Source: an uncultured Lachnospiraceae bacterium (lineage in GTDB: Bacteria > Bacillota > Clostridia > Lachnospirales > Lachnospiraceae). Taken from it: DNA of 10,074 nucleotides. The DNA lies in NCBI GenBank assembly GCA_910585935.1, contig CAJUHN010000135.1:1-10074 (forward strand), written 5' to 3'. Both the position numbers and the translations under genes were made by a program. The first letter of the stretch is position 1. Every line of letters starts with the position of its first letter. Shown here piece by piece: positions 1 to 6,538 of this stretch. A model generated the notes under the pieces. That model was not told the DNA's origin and made no database searches. It saw only the letters and a list, made by a program, of their open reading frames with translations.

Positions 1-49
1 TGGAACGGAGCGAGAGCGCGGCTTCGTTGGAATACTTCCTTGCCGCAGC
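1..49 (+). repeat. Right end of GC-rich cloverleaf-type repeat (copy A, cut by window edge)
   Basis: The first 30 bases match the 3' part of copies B and C almost base for base: a GGAACGGAGC arm, a GAGAGCGCG loop and a GCTTCGTT arm that form hairpin P4, followed by TGGAAT and a copy-specific outer arm (about 28-49, ACTTCCTTGCCGCAGC). The left half lies before the window. The copy has the same orientation as copy C and sits 30 bases past the stop codon of the leucine-rich-repeat gene. Its outer arm is unlike that of B or C, which is typical of this family. Confidence 0.8.
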
Positions 50-78
50 GTCCCCCTTTGACTTTCACAATTACTTAC

Positions 79-3000
79 CTATCCTTGCTTCCATTTAGAA
101 CACCACCGAAACGCTCCCTCTTCTATTTCTACTTCTCTCTCTGGAAATATGATCTCTTCTAATTCATAACAAAAAGCAAATGCCTCTTTTCCTATCCTTT
201 CTAATGTAGAAGGAAATATAATTCTTTTTAAACTCTTACATCTATAAAATGCCTGTTCTGGTATTTCTGTAATTCCCTCTGGTATCTGTATATTTTTTAA
301 AGAAGTACAATGTTCAAATGCCTGTTCCCCTATGCTTTCTAATTCTTCTGAAAATTCCACTTTCTCTAATAAACCACAATTAGAAAATGCCTTTTTTCCT
401 ATCCTTTTTACTCCCTGCCCATTTCTTAAAAATTGAAGCCATTTACACTTTGCAAATGCTAACTCTCCGATAAAGCTGGTTTCCTTTGCAAAAATAATTT
501 CCGTCAGCAAATTACTTTCCTCAAAAACGCGATCTCCTATCCCTGTTATTCCAACAGGCAAGGTTAAATTTCTAATATTCCCTGTACATTCCACCAAAAT
601 GCCTGTTTTTTCTGTCTTAAAACAATGAAAACAATCTATAAAAATCTGCTTTACAACAGGCGGCAATTCTTTGTTCCTGTCCTCTATTCCTGTCAAAAAA
701 TAACTATTTCCCTCTATGAGCACCTCTTTTAAATAAATACAATTCCGAAACGCATGTTCCTCTATCCGAGTTTCAAAAGAAGCAATCTGTATTCTTTTCA
801 GTGCAAAACAATTCGCAAATGCCCACCCTGAAATCGCCTTAATATCTTCTGTTATTTCCACCTCTCCTTTAGCCAAAAACCCATCGATTAAAATATGATT
901 CACCACTACCAAAGGCATCTTTTTTCTCTGTCTGTTCAACCATTCTGTGCCTTGAAAAGCCCTTGCTCCAATTTCTTTTATGGTATCAGGTATTTCTATC
1001 TCTTCTATCTGCATGGCATTTTGAAATACCTCTGCCTCTATCTTTTGAATCCCTTCTGGAATACAAATTACCTTTCCCCGATTTTTATAAGCGGATAAAG
1101 AAAAATCTTCTTCTACTCGAAAACAGCTCCATACATTTTGGCAAATCTCTTTTATCTCCTTGGGAATCCCCCTCTCTAAAAGAATCCCATAGTGATTTAT
1201 CAAATAACCCTTTCCTTTTATTCTCACTCTCTTTAATCTTGTGCAGCCAGAAAAAGCATAACTTTCATAAGAAAAATCTCCTAAACATACTATCTCTTCT
1301 AGTCTACCACAGTCTTCAAAAGCATGAGAAGAAATTTTAATCCCTTCTGAAAAAGAAACCTTTTTAATAGAATTACACCCCCAAAAAGCCTCCCTTCCTA
1401 TCACTTTTATATTAGAAAAATCAAATTCTCTTAAAGACTCACATTCAGAAAAACAGCTTTCTTTTATTTCTTCTAAACCCTCCCCCTCAAATATTTCCAA
1501 TTCCCTGCATCCACAGAAAACTTCCCTTTCTAAACATTTTATCCCTCGTAGCTTAACCGATTTTAAATGAACACAATACGCATATGCTTTTTCTTTTATC
1601 TCTTTTGCCTCTATAGAAAATTCCCTTAAAGAAATACATTTTTCAAATGCCGATTCCCCTATCTCTTGTATCGCAGAAGAAAATGTTATCTCTTCTAAAT
1701 TTCTGCACCCATAAAATGCCCCTTTTTCTATAAAAATAAGACTATTTGGAAATACTACATGAGTGATTTTTTCATTTCCGGCAAAAGCAAATGGAGCGAT
1801 AGAAACCACTCCTTCTGGAATCACAACTTTCTGTTCACATTCGTTTCCATCTACAATTCTTCCTGCAATTTGGACAGGTTCTAAATTTTTTCTCTGTTTT
1901 TCTAAAAATACAGTATCAAAAAACGCATTTTCCTCTATCCGAGAAGCAGTAACTATTATATCTTCTAAACTCCTACACCCAGCAAATGCATTTTTTCCTA
2001 TCTCTTTCACTCCTTCTAAAGATATTTCCTTTAAGTTCACACATCGATAAAAGGCAAAATCAGATAAAGTAAGAATTTCCCCCTCTATCACCACTCTTTC
2101 TAAACTTTCATCATAAGCAAATGTTCCCTCTTCTATTCTATCTATTTTACACGGAAGCACAACCTCTTTTAGAGAACTACAATTACAAAACGCTCTCGCC
2201 CCTATCTGTTGTAAAGATTCTGGAAGCAAAACAGAAGTGATCGAAGAATTTCCATAAAAAGCCCCTCCCGCAATACTCACCACTCCTTCTGGAATCCTAA
2301 CATCTCCAGAAAGAACTCTTCCATCTAAAAAAATATTATTTTTTATCACTCCTTCTTTTTTCTTACTTTGTATTAGTCCCTCTAAATAAAAACTCCCCTC
2401 TAAAGCACCTTTTCCTAGATAACAAAGTGAAGAAGGGAAAGTTATCTGTTCTAAAGAAGGACAAGAAAAAGCAAATTTATCTCCTATTTTAGAAACTCCT
2501 TCTTCTAATGTAAGACTTTTTAACTTTTTACATTGAGAAAATATATCCTTTCCACACTCTGATAAATCAGCCTTTAAAATCGCACTTTTTATTCCTGACG
2601 CAGTGAATACATTATTTCCCAGTTTTTTTAATGACCTTGGCAGATCCACTCTCTTCAAAGAACTACACTGATAAAAAGCCATCGTGCCGATTTCCATTAA
2701 CCCCTCTGGAAATTCTACTTCCTTTAATCCCTGACAGTGAGAAAAAGCAAAATCTTTTATCACTATCTGCTCTGAAAATCGTATTTCTTTTAATCTTTTA
2801 CAGCGTCTAAAAACTGCCCTTTCTATAAATTTCATTCCTTTTGGCAATTCTACCTTAAGCAGTTTCACACAATTTTCAAATGCGGATTCTCCAATTCTAT
2901 CTAACCTTTCTGGAAAATTGATAGTCTGTAAAAGAACACAATCTGAAAATGCCTCTTCCTCTATCTCCTTTACTGTATCAGGAAGAATCACCTGTTCCAC

Positions 3001-4068
3001 TGCTTCATTTTTAGAAAAAGCATATTCCCCTATCCTCGTTATCCCCTTTGGAACTATAACCCTTTGTTCTTCTCCCCTATAATAGAGCAAGGTTGTCCCA
3101 CTGATAAAAAAATTGCTCAATATCTGTGTATGAATAATTCTTACTATTTCTGGAATATCCTCTCGAATTTCGTCAGGAAGTCCTTTTAGTTCATATTCCG
3201 TTCCATCTGGCAAAACCAGATATTTTAAATTCGTACAATTTTTAAAAGCTCCCTTCTGAATCTTAATATCTGTTTCCGTAAAAATCACTTTTTCTAAACT
3301 GATACAATTTTTAAAAGCGAAACTCTCTATGTAAGACAGCGTTTTAGGCAATTTTATAGAAGTGATCCCTTTTTTATCATTAAAACAGCTCTCCCCTATT
3401 TTGGTTATCCCTTCTGGTATTTCCACATCTTTTAAATTAATCGAAAACTTTAACAACACCCCTTCTTCCATTTCCATCATTCTAAATACATCTATAAAAA
3501 TAGCTTTCACAATCGGGTGGCTATCCACTTCTTTAGATAAAACACCAATCGCATTTTCTATGGAAAATATACTTCCATCTGATAATTTTATTTTCGATAA
3601 CTGCGTGCACCCTGTGAAAATATCACAAATATTGGATATATCTAAATCTTTAGATACCTCTATTTCTTTTAAATTCACATCATTCAAAAAATTCTGTGTT
3701 CCTAAATGCTTCACACCAGGCATGGAAATAGATGTCAAACTATTACAATATAAAAAAGTAAAATCACTTAAATACGTCACAGTAGGAGGAAGTTCTACTT
3801 TATAAAGAGAATGACACCGATGAAAAGCATAATTTCCAATATGGATAAGATGAGAAGGAAAATTGATCTCTCTGAGCTTTCTACAGCCCTTAAAAGCATT
3901 ATCCATAATCTTATTCACACTCTCTGGAAGAATTATTTTCTCAATAGAAGTTCCCCCTTTAAAAGCTCCTTCTGCGATGGTATGCACTCCCTCTGGCACT
4001 AACACCTCTTTTTCTCTTAAAGTATATGCTTGTAATATCCCCTGTTCTATCTTAAATCCATCTAACAA
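79..4068 (-). CDS. Giant BspA-like leucine-rich repeat protein (LRR_5 family), no signal peptide
   Basis: A 1329-residue protein built almost wholly of about 23-residue BspA/LRR_5 repeats of the form IGxxAFxxCxxLKxVxLPxxLxx, for example at residues 390-412, 458-480 and 1290-1312. The solenoid is interrupted by non-LRR linkers of two kinds. Type 1, near 164-221, 288-343, 951-1007 and 1119-1174, carries an IPxxVKxI-like helix and ends in IPEGI. Type 2, near 555-600, 714-762 and 1036-1084, carries an FLxxQRK or WLxxQRK segment, DG and IPEGV. The N-terminus (residues 5-36) resembles the second half of type 1, so it may be a cap. Secreted BspA relatives have a signal peptide and often wall anchors; I see neither here, no LPXTG and no membrane segment, so the protein may act in the cytoplasm, probably in protein binding. 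The start is TTG (4066-4068), chosen because an AAGGGAGGGAG site lies directly upstream. The gene follows dusB by 104 bases on the same strand with no terminator visible between them. The family is clear; the ligand is unknown. Confidence 0.92.
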   Translation of the reverse strand: MLDGFKIEQGILQAYTLREKEVLVPEGVHTIAEGAFKGGTSIEKIILPESVNKIMDNAFKGCRKLREINFPSHLIHIGNYAFHRCHSLYKVELPPTVTYLSDFTFLYCNSLTSISMPGVKHLGTQNFLNDVNLKEIEVSKDLDISNICDIFTGCTQLSKIKLSDGSIFSIENAIGVLSKEVDSHPIVKAIFIDVFRMMEMEEGVLLKFSINLKDVEIPEGITKIGESCFNDKKGITSIKLPKTLSYIESFAFKNCISLEKVIFTETDIKIQKGAFKNCTNLKYLVLPDGTEYELKGLPDEIREDIPEIVRIIHTQILSNFFISGTTLLYYRGEEQRVIVPKGITRIGEYAFSKNEAVEQVILPDTVKEIEEEAFSDCVLLQTINFPERLDRIGESAFENCVKLLKVELPKGMKFIERAVFRRCKRLKEIRFSEQIVIKDFAFSHCQGLKEVEFPEGLMEIGTMAFYQCSSLKRVDLPRSLKKLGNNVFTASGIKSAILKADLSECGKDIFSQCKKLKSLTLEEGVSKIGDKFAFSCPSLEQITFPSSLCYLGKGALEGSFYLEGLIQSKKKEGVIKNNIFLDGRVLSGDVRIPEGVVSIAGGAFYGNSSITSVLLPESLQQIGARAFCNCSSLKEVVLPCKIDRIEEGTFAYDESLERVVIEGEILTLSDFAFYRCVNLKEISLEGVKEIGKNAFAGCRSLEDIIVTASRIEENAFFDTVFLEKQRKNLEPVQIAGRIVDGNECEQKVVIPEGVVSIAPFAFAGNEKITHVVFPNSLIFIEKGAFYGCRNLEEITFSSAIQEIGESAFEKCISLREFSIEAKEIKEKAYAYCVHLKSVKLRGIKCLEREVFCGCRELEIFEGEGLEEIKESCFSECESLREFDFSNIKVIGREAFWGCNSIKKVSFSEGIKISSHAFEDCGRLEEIVCLGDFSYESYAFSGCTRLKRVRIKGKGYLINHYGILLERGIPKEIKEICQNVWSCFRVEEDFSLSAYKNRGKVICIPEGIQKIEAEVFQNAMQIEEIEIPDTIKEIGARAFQGTEWLNRQRKKMPLVVVNHILIDGFLAKGEVEITEDIKAISGWAFANCFALKRIQIASFETRIEEHAFRNCIYLKEVLIEGNSYFLTGIEDRNKELPPVVKQIFIDCFHCFKTEKTGILVECTGNIRNLTLPVGITGIGDRVFEESNLLTEIIFAKETSFIGELAFAKCKWLQFLRNGQGVKRIGKKAFSNCGLLEKVEFSEELESIGEQAFEHCTSLKNIQIPEGITEIPEQAFYRCKSLKRIIFPSTLERIGKEAFAFCYELEEIIFPEREVEIEEGAFRWCSKWKQG

Positions 4069-4072
4069 AAAT

Positions 4073-4083
4073 CTCCCTCCCTT
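4073..4083 (-). promoter_or_regulatory. Strong ribosome binding site fixing a TTG start
   Basis: On the minus strand the sequence AAGGGAGGGAG lies 4 bases before TTG at 4068-4066, with its core AGGGAGG at normal distance. No ATG in the correct frame lies nearby, so this site supports the TTG start of the leucine-rich-repeat gene. Confidence 0.75.
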
Positions 4084-4172
4084 TCTATAGATAAAAAAAT
4101 ATCCCTATTATCTTTTGATAACCCTATCTGCTTTTCAATCTCCTTAAACCTTTCTCTAATAAAGTGAAACTT

Positions 4173-5117
4173 TTATCCTTCAAATATCTTTTTTATCATA
4201 TCTCTTAGTTCCTCTATATTTCCTGCTTGATGCAATAAAAGTTTATATTTCTTTGTCCCTTTTCTTTTTTTCATACAATAAGATGCTATTTTTTTTATAT
4301 AAGAAAGTGTAAATGTTTCATCATAATAGCGAGAAGTCATCGCAATTTGTTCTAATAATATCTCACATTTGCTCTTTTTTATCTCTCTTTTTGTGAGTTC
4401 ACTAAATATAAATGGATTTTCCAGTGCATATCTGGCTATCATAACTCCATCTGCTCCCGTATTCTTCATCATCTTCTCTGCATCTTCTACAGAAAAAATC
4501 CCTCCATTTGCTATTACTGGAATCTGGACGGCGGATTTCGCCTGCTCTATCTGATCATAATAAGGCGTTCCATTATACATCATATCTCTAGTTCTTCCAT
4601 GTATTGTAATCATATCTGCACCTGCATCTTCACATATTTTTGCAAACTCTGCAGCCACTAAGCTCTCTTCCTTTATTCCTATTCTGCATTTTACTGTAAT
4701 TACTTTTCCGCTCTTTTTACAGCTCTTAATAATATCCGCTGCCTTTTTAGGATTCGCTAATAATGCACTCCCTTCTCCACTTTTAAAAACATTTGGCACA
4801 GGACAGCCCATATTGATATCAATGATATCATATTCCGAAAAATACTCACTTCTCACCATTTTTTCCATTATTCTAGCATTTGCCCCCAATATCTGTGCCG
4901 CTTTTATTTTTTCCTCTGGTGTAGTAAAAAGAAGTCTTTCCGTCGCTTTATCTTGATATTTTAATGCATTGCAGCTCACCATTTCTGTAAAACAAAGACC
5001 TGCTCCTAATTCACTGCAAAGTATTCTAAAAGGATAACAAGTATATCCTGCTAAAGGTGCTGCGAGCACATTAGAAGGCAGCAAAATACTCCCTAATCGT
5101 AATTGTTTTATTTCCAA
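4173..5117 (-). CDS. dusB: tRNA-dihydrouridine synthase, DusB type
   Basis: A flavin enzyme that reduces specific uridines in the D-loop of tRNA to dihydrouridine using NADPH, in the cytoplasm. The 314-residue length fits the family. The TIM barrel starts with LAAPLAGYTCYPFR (residues 18-31) and GAGLCFTEMVS (38-48). The signature IDINMGCP with NVFKSGEGSALL (99-120) contains the expected catalytic Cys105. VKCRIG (142-147), TIHGRTR (171-177) and VIANGGI (201-207) provide FMN and tRNA contacts seen in the family, and GADGVMIARYALENPFIF (221-238) closes the phosphate-binding site. The C-terminal residues 240-314 form the usual small helical tRNA-binding domain. The start is TTG with AAGGGGG 7 bases upstream; no ATG is available. 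MAG is LAG in the first motif, a minor change. The gene is not next to lysS or greA, as dusB is in some Firmicutes. The family call is firm; the DusB subtype is likely but rests on motif similarity. Confidence 0.93.
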   Translation of the reverse strand: MEIKQLRLGSILLPSNVLAAPLAGYTCYPFRILCSELGAGLCFTEMVSCNALKYQDKATERLLFTTPEEKIKAAQILGANARIMEKMVRSEYFSEYDIIDINMGCPVPNVFKSGEGSALLANPKKAADIIKSCKKSGKVITVKCRIGIKEESLVAAEFAKICEDAGADMITIHGRTRDMMYNGTPYYDQIEQAKSAVQIPVIANGGIFSVEDAEKMMKNTGADGVMIARYALENPFIFSELTKREIKKSKCEILLEQIAMTSRYYDETFTLSYIKKIASYCMKKRKGTKKYKLLLHQAGNIEELRDMIKKIFEG

Positions 5118-5124
5118 ATAAAAT

Positions 5125-5131
5125 CCCCCTT
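5125..5131 (-). promoter_or_regulatory. Ribosome binding site deciding a TTG start
   Basis: AAGGGGG on the minus strand lies 7 bases before TTG (5117-5115) of dusB. The EF-hand gene at the far end of the window has the same kind of AAGGGGG site, so this is a usual form in this genome. No convincing promoter for dusB was found: a TTGAAA/TATTTT pair at 5162-5135 would place the transcript start inside this site. Confidence 0.7.
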
Positions 5132-5171
5132 GTTAAAATATTCAAAACTTTATTTTTTTCAAAGTTAATGA

Positions 5172-5227
5172 ATGAGGTATATAGTAATTAAAATTCTAGT
5201 TGATGAGATACATAGTAGCTAAAGTTC
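5172..5227. repeat. Imperfect tandem repeat, 2 x 25 bp, period 31 bp
   Basis: Unit 1 (5172-5196, starting ATGAGGTATATAG) and unit 2 (5203-5227, starting ATGAGATACATAG) match at 20 of 25 positions. All five differences are transitions (A/G or T/C). The pair lies between the start of dusB and the left edge of repeat copy B and has no recognised function. Confidence 0.6.
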
Positions 5228-5228
5228 C

Positions 5229-5377
5229 GCTTAAGACAGGGAGGTATTTAAGCGAAGCCGCGCTCCCGCTCCGTTCCAGACGTAACAGACACTAAATTCG
5301 CAATCCCTTATGGGTTTGCTTATTAAGTGCTGACGTCTTCCAAGGGGCTTCTTTTGGAATACCTCCCTGTCTTAAGC
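5229..5377 (-). repeat. GC-rich cloverleaf-type repeat element, complete copy B
   Basis: A 149-bp element bounded by a perfect 20-bp inverted repeat (5229-5248 with 5358-5377, ends GCTTAAG and CTTAAGC). Read on the minus strand it shares its interior with copy C: TTCCAA-AAGAAGCCCC-TTGGAA hairpin, GACGT...ACGTC stem, then the GGAACGGAGC...GCTTCG hairpin. The tip of the central stem (CAAACCC/GGGATTG) differs in sequence from copy C but still pairs with one mismatch. The terminal arms bear no resemblance to those of copies A or C. No clear target-site duplication is seen. It lies between the divergent dusB and MORN genes, so it is not simply a 3'-end terminator. It could be a non-autonomous mobile element (MITE-like) or a structured RNA. 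Confidence 0.85.
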
Positions 5378-5417
5378 TAGTTTACAACATAATCAAAATT
5401 AAAAAACCTCATTGAAA

Positions 5418-5528
5418 TTATATATTATTAAGTGGCAGCAGTACTTGAAACATTGTAAAATTAGAATTTTTCTTTTTTCTAGCAAATATACTATTAACTA
5501 CCTCTCTAACTTTTTCAATTCTATTCAT
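5418..5528 (-). pseudogene. 36-codon ORF resembling the N-terminus of an HD-domain protein (doubtful remnant)
   Basis: The frame begins ATG at 5528-5526 with MNRIEKVREVVNSIF, then a lysine-rich stretch, and stops at 5420-5418. From memory, this opening resembles the first residues of HD-domain phosphohydrolases of Clostridia, which begin with a similar MxRIEKIRxxVD-like helix; the HD catalytic residues are absent, so it would be a decayed 5' end. There is no convincing ribosome binding site, only a purine-rich stretch. An extended -10 box (TGGTATAAT) lies about 60 bases upstream. It could equally be a chance ORF. Confidence 0.25.
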
Positions 5529-5587
5529 ATCTTAATTTCTTTTTAATCTATATTTTATAGCAACTAGAAATTCTGATTGTAAATTTG

Positions 5588-5596
5588 ATTATACCA
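5588..5596 (-). promoter_or_regulatory. Possible extended -10 promoter (TGGTATAAT)
   Basis: On the minus strand the sequence TGGTATAAT has the TGnTATAAT form of an extended -10 element. No good -35 box is seen at 17 bases. It points toward the doubtful 36-codon ORF that starts at 5528, with an implied leader of about 50 bases. Confidence 0.35.
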
Positions 5597-5599
5597 TTT

Positions 5600-5710
5600 T
5601 TACTTTTCATTTACCATAAAAATATAAGACATAGCAACCACTATCCCCATACTTCTTATCGTTCCAACAATTTTTCTATCTCTGTCCCTTGAAATCATTC
5701 TGCTTTTCAT
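5600..5710 (-). CDS. Possible 36-residue membrane-like small protein (doubtful)
   Basis: The frame runs from ATG (5710-5708) to TAA (5602-5600). The product would have a basic N-terminus (MKSRMISRDRDRK) and a single hydrophobic stretch (IVGTIRSMGIVVAMSYIFMV), the layout of a small membrane or toxin-like peptide. No good ribosome binding site precedes the ATG and I recognise no family. The spacer contains no better candidate. It may be a chance ORF. Confidence 0.2.
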   Translation of the reverse strand: MKSRMISRDRDRKIVGTIRSMGIVVAMSYIFMVNEK

Positions 5711-5804
5711 ACAGACAATAAAATATTTGATAGAAGATTATAAAATTAATTGTAGCATAGATGAGGAAAGTATTATATTGATTTGTAAATAATTAAAAAT
5801 TTAG

Positions 5805-5831
5805 TTGTAGTTTTTTTTATTACTTTATACT
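5805..5831 (+). promoter_or_regulatory. Weak candidate promoter for the MORN gene
   Basis: TTGTAG (5805-5810) and TATACT (5826-5831) resemble -35 and -10 boxes but are only 15 bases apart, which is short. A leader of about 25 bases to the ATG at 5863 would contain the GGAGGA site. Confidence 0.3.
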
Positions 5832-5862
5832 GATTAATAAAAATAAGTTTGGAGGAATAGGA

Positions 5863-6069
5863 ATGAAAAAAATTTATGAGAATGGGGATCAGTATGAAGG
5901 AGAATTTAAAGATGATAAAATGAATGGATATGGAATCTATACCTTTGTAGATGGAGAGCAATATAAGGGAGAATTTAAAGATGACAATATGAATGGACAA
6001 GGAGTTTTAACCTATCCAAATGGAAATTGTTATAAAGGAGAATGGAAAAATAATCAGTTTTTAGGGTAA
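5863..6069 (+). CDS. Small MORN-repeat protein, 68 residues
   Basis: Consists of nothing but MORN motifs, short beta-hairpin repeats that in other proteins bind lipids or partner proteins. Two full 23-residue repeats are seen (residues 11-33, YEGEFKDDKMNGYGIYTF; 34-56, YKGEFKDDNMNGQGVLTY), plus a half repeat at the N-terminus (4-10) and a cut one at the C-terminus (57-68, YKGEWKNNQFLG). The central parts of repeats 1 and 2 are nearly identical in DNA, which suggests recent duplication. There is no signal peptide or membrane segment. The start ATG follows GGAGGA (5851-5856) at 6 bases. It stands alone, transcribed against its neighbours. The short length and mid-repeat stop may mean a truncated relative of longer MORN proteins, or a real mini-protein. 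Confidence 0.8.
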   Translation: MKKIYENGDQYEGEFKDDKMNGYGIYTFVDGEQYKGEFKDDNMNGQGVLTYPNGNCYKGEWKNNQFLG

Positions 6070-6351
6070 TTAGGCAGGGAGGGGCTGAAAAGAAGTTTTA
6101 TCTATCTTTTAGAAAGACCACACTCCCATCTTTTCTTGTGAAAAAATTCCCTAAATGAAATTTTTTTAGAATATGTTATAGTAAAATGAGAGTGAAAACA
6201 TTTAATACTACTGTTAGATACATTTAAAATAAATTTAAATCAAAGTTTCCATATTCTATTATACAAAAGGATCCCATATCCAATTTGGCTTTGCCTTGCG
6301 TTTGGCAAACGAATTAAAAATTGATATGCAGATTAAGATGTGATAGAAAAA
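6070..6351. other. Spacer with no recognised gene
   Basis: AT-rich sequence after the MORN gene. A TATAGTAAAATGAGAG stretch near 6177-6192 looks promoter-like but leads only into a 13-codon frame. A weak 6-bp hairpin (TTTGCC 6290-6295, GGCAAA 6304-6309) is present without a T-run. Nothing else can be supported. Confidence 0.5.
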
Positions 6352-6378
6352 CGGGAAACTGTTAAATGCAGTTTCCCG
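6352..6378 (-). terminator. Intrinsic terminator, distal, minus strand
   Basis: A perfect 10-bp stem (CGGGAAACTG / CAGTTTCCCG) with a 7-base loop is followed on the minus strand by TTTTTCTAT. On the plus strand there is no T-run, so it serves minus-strand transcription. It lies 160 bases past the MazF-like gene, beyond a first terminator. Confidence 0.75.
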
Positions 6379-6450
6379 AAAGTATGGCTGGTCTTATACT
6401 ACTGCTGCCCTTCCATAAACTTATTATATGCAATATCTTCTTAAATATGA

Positions 6451-6477
6451 AAAAAGTAAACAAAACGTTTACTTTTT
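6451..6477 (-). terminator. Intrinsic terminator after the NDT-like/MazF-like operon
   Basis: A perfect 11-bp stem (AAAAAGTAAAC / GTTTACTTTTT) with a 5-base loop, 62 bases past the stop of the MazF-like gene. T-runs on both sides let it work in both directions, but the nearest upstream gene is on the minus strand. Confidence 0.75.
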
Positions 6478-6538
6478 ATGTAGCTGGTTTTACTCTCTCG
6501 ATACCCTTCTACTCAATTATAAATCACAGCTGGTCTTA

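Noticed and set aside
895..4090. Plus-strand open frames within the LRR gene (for example 963-1340, 1763-2050, 3362-3805)
   Set aside because: They lie antisense to a continuous repeat-protein gene, lack ribosome binding sites and read as low-complexity S/F/L-rich shadows.
5135..5162. TTGAAA/TATTTT promoter for dusB
   Set aside because: The 16-base spacing is fine but the start point would fall inside the ribosome binding site.
5229..5377. Copy B as an ordinary rho-independent terminator
   Set aside because: It lies upstream of both flanking genes, has long internal conserved hairpins and no T-run at the stem end.
5773..6000. Minus-strand frame antisense to the MORN gene
   Set aside because: Its repeats mirror the MORN repeats, showing it is the shadow of that gene.
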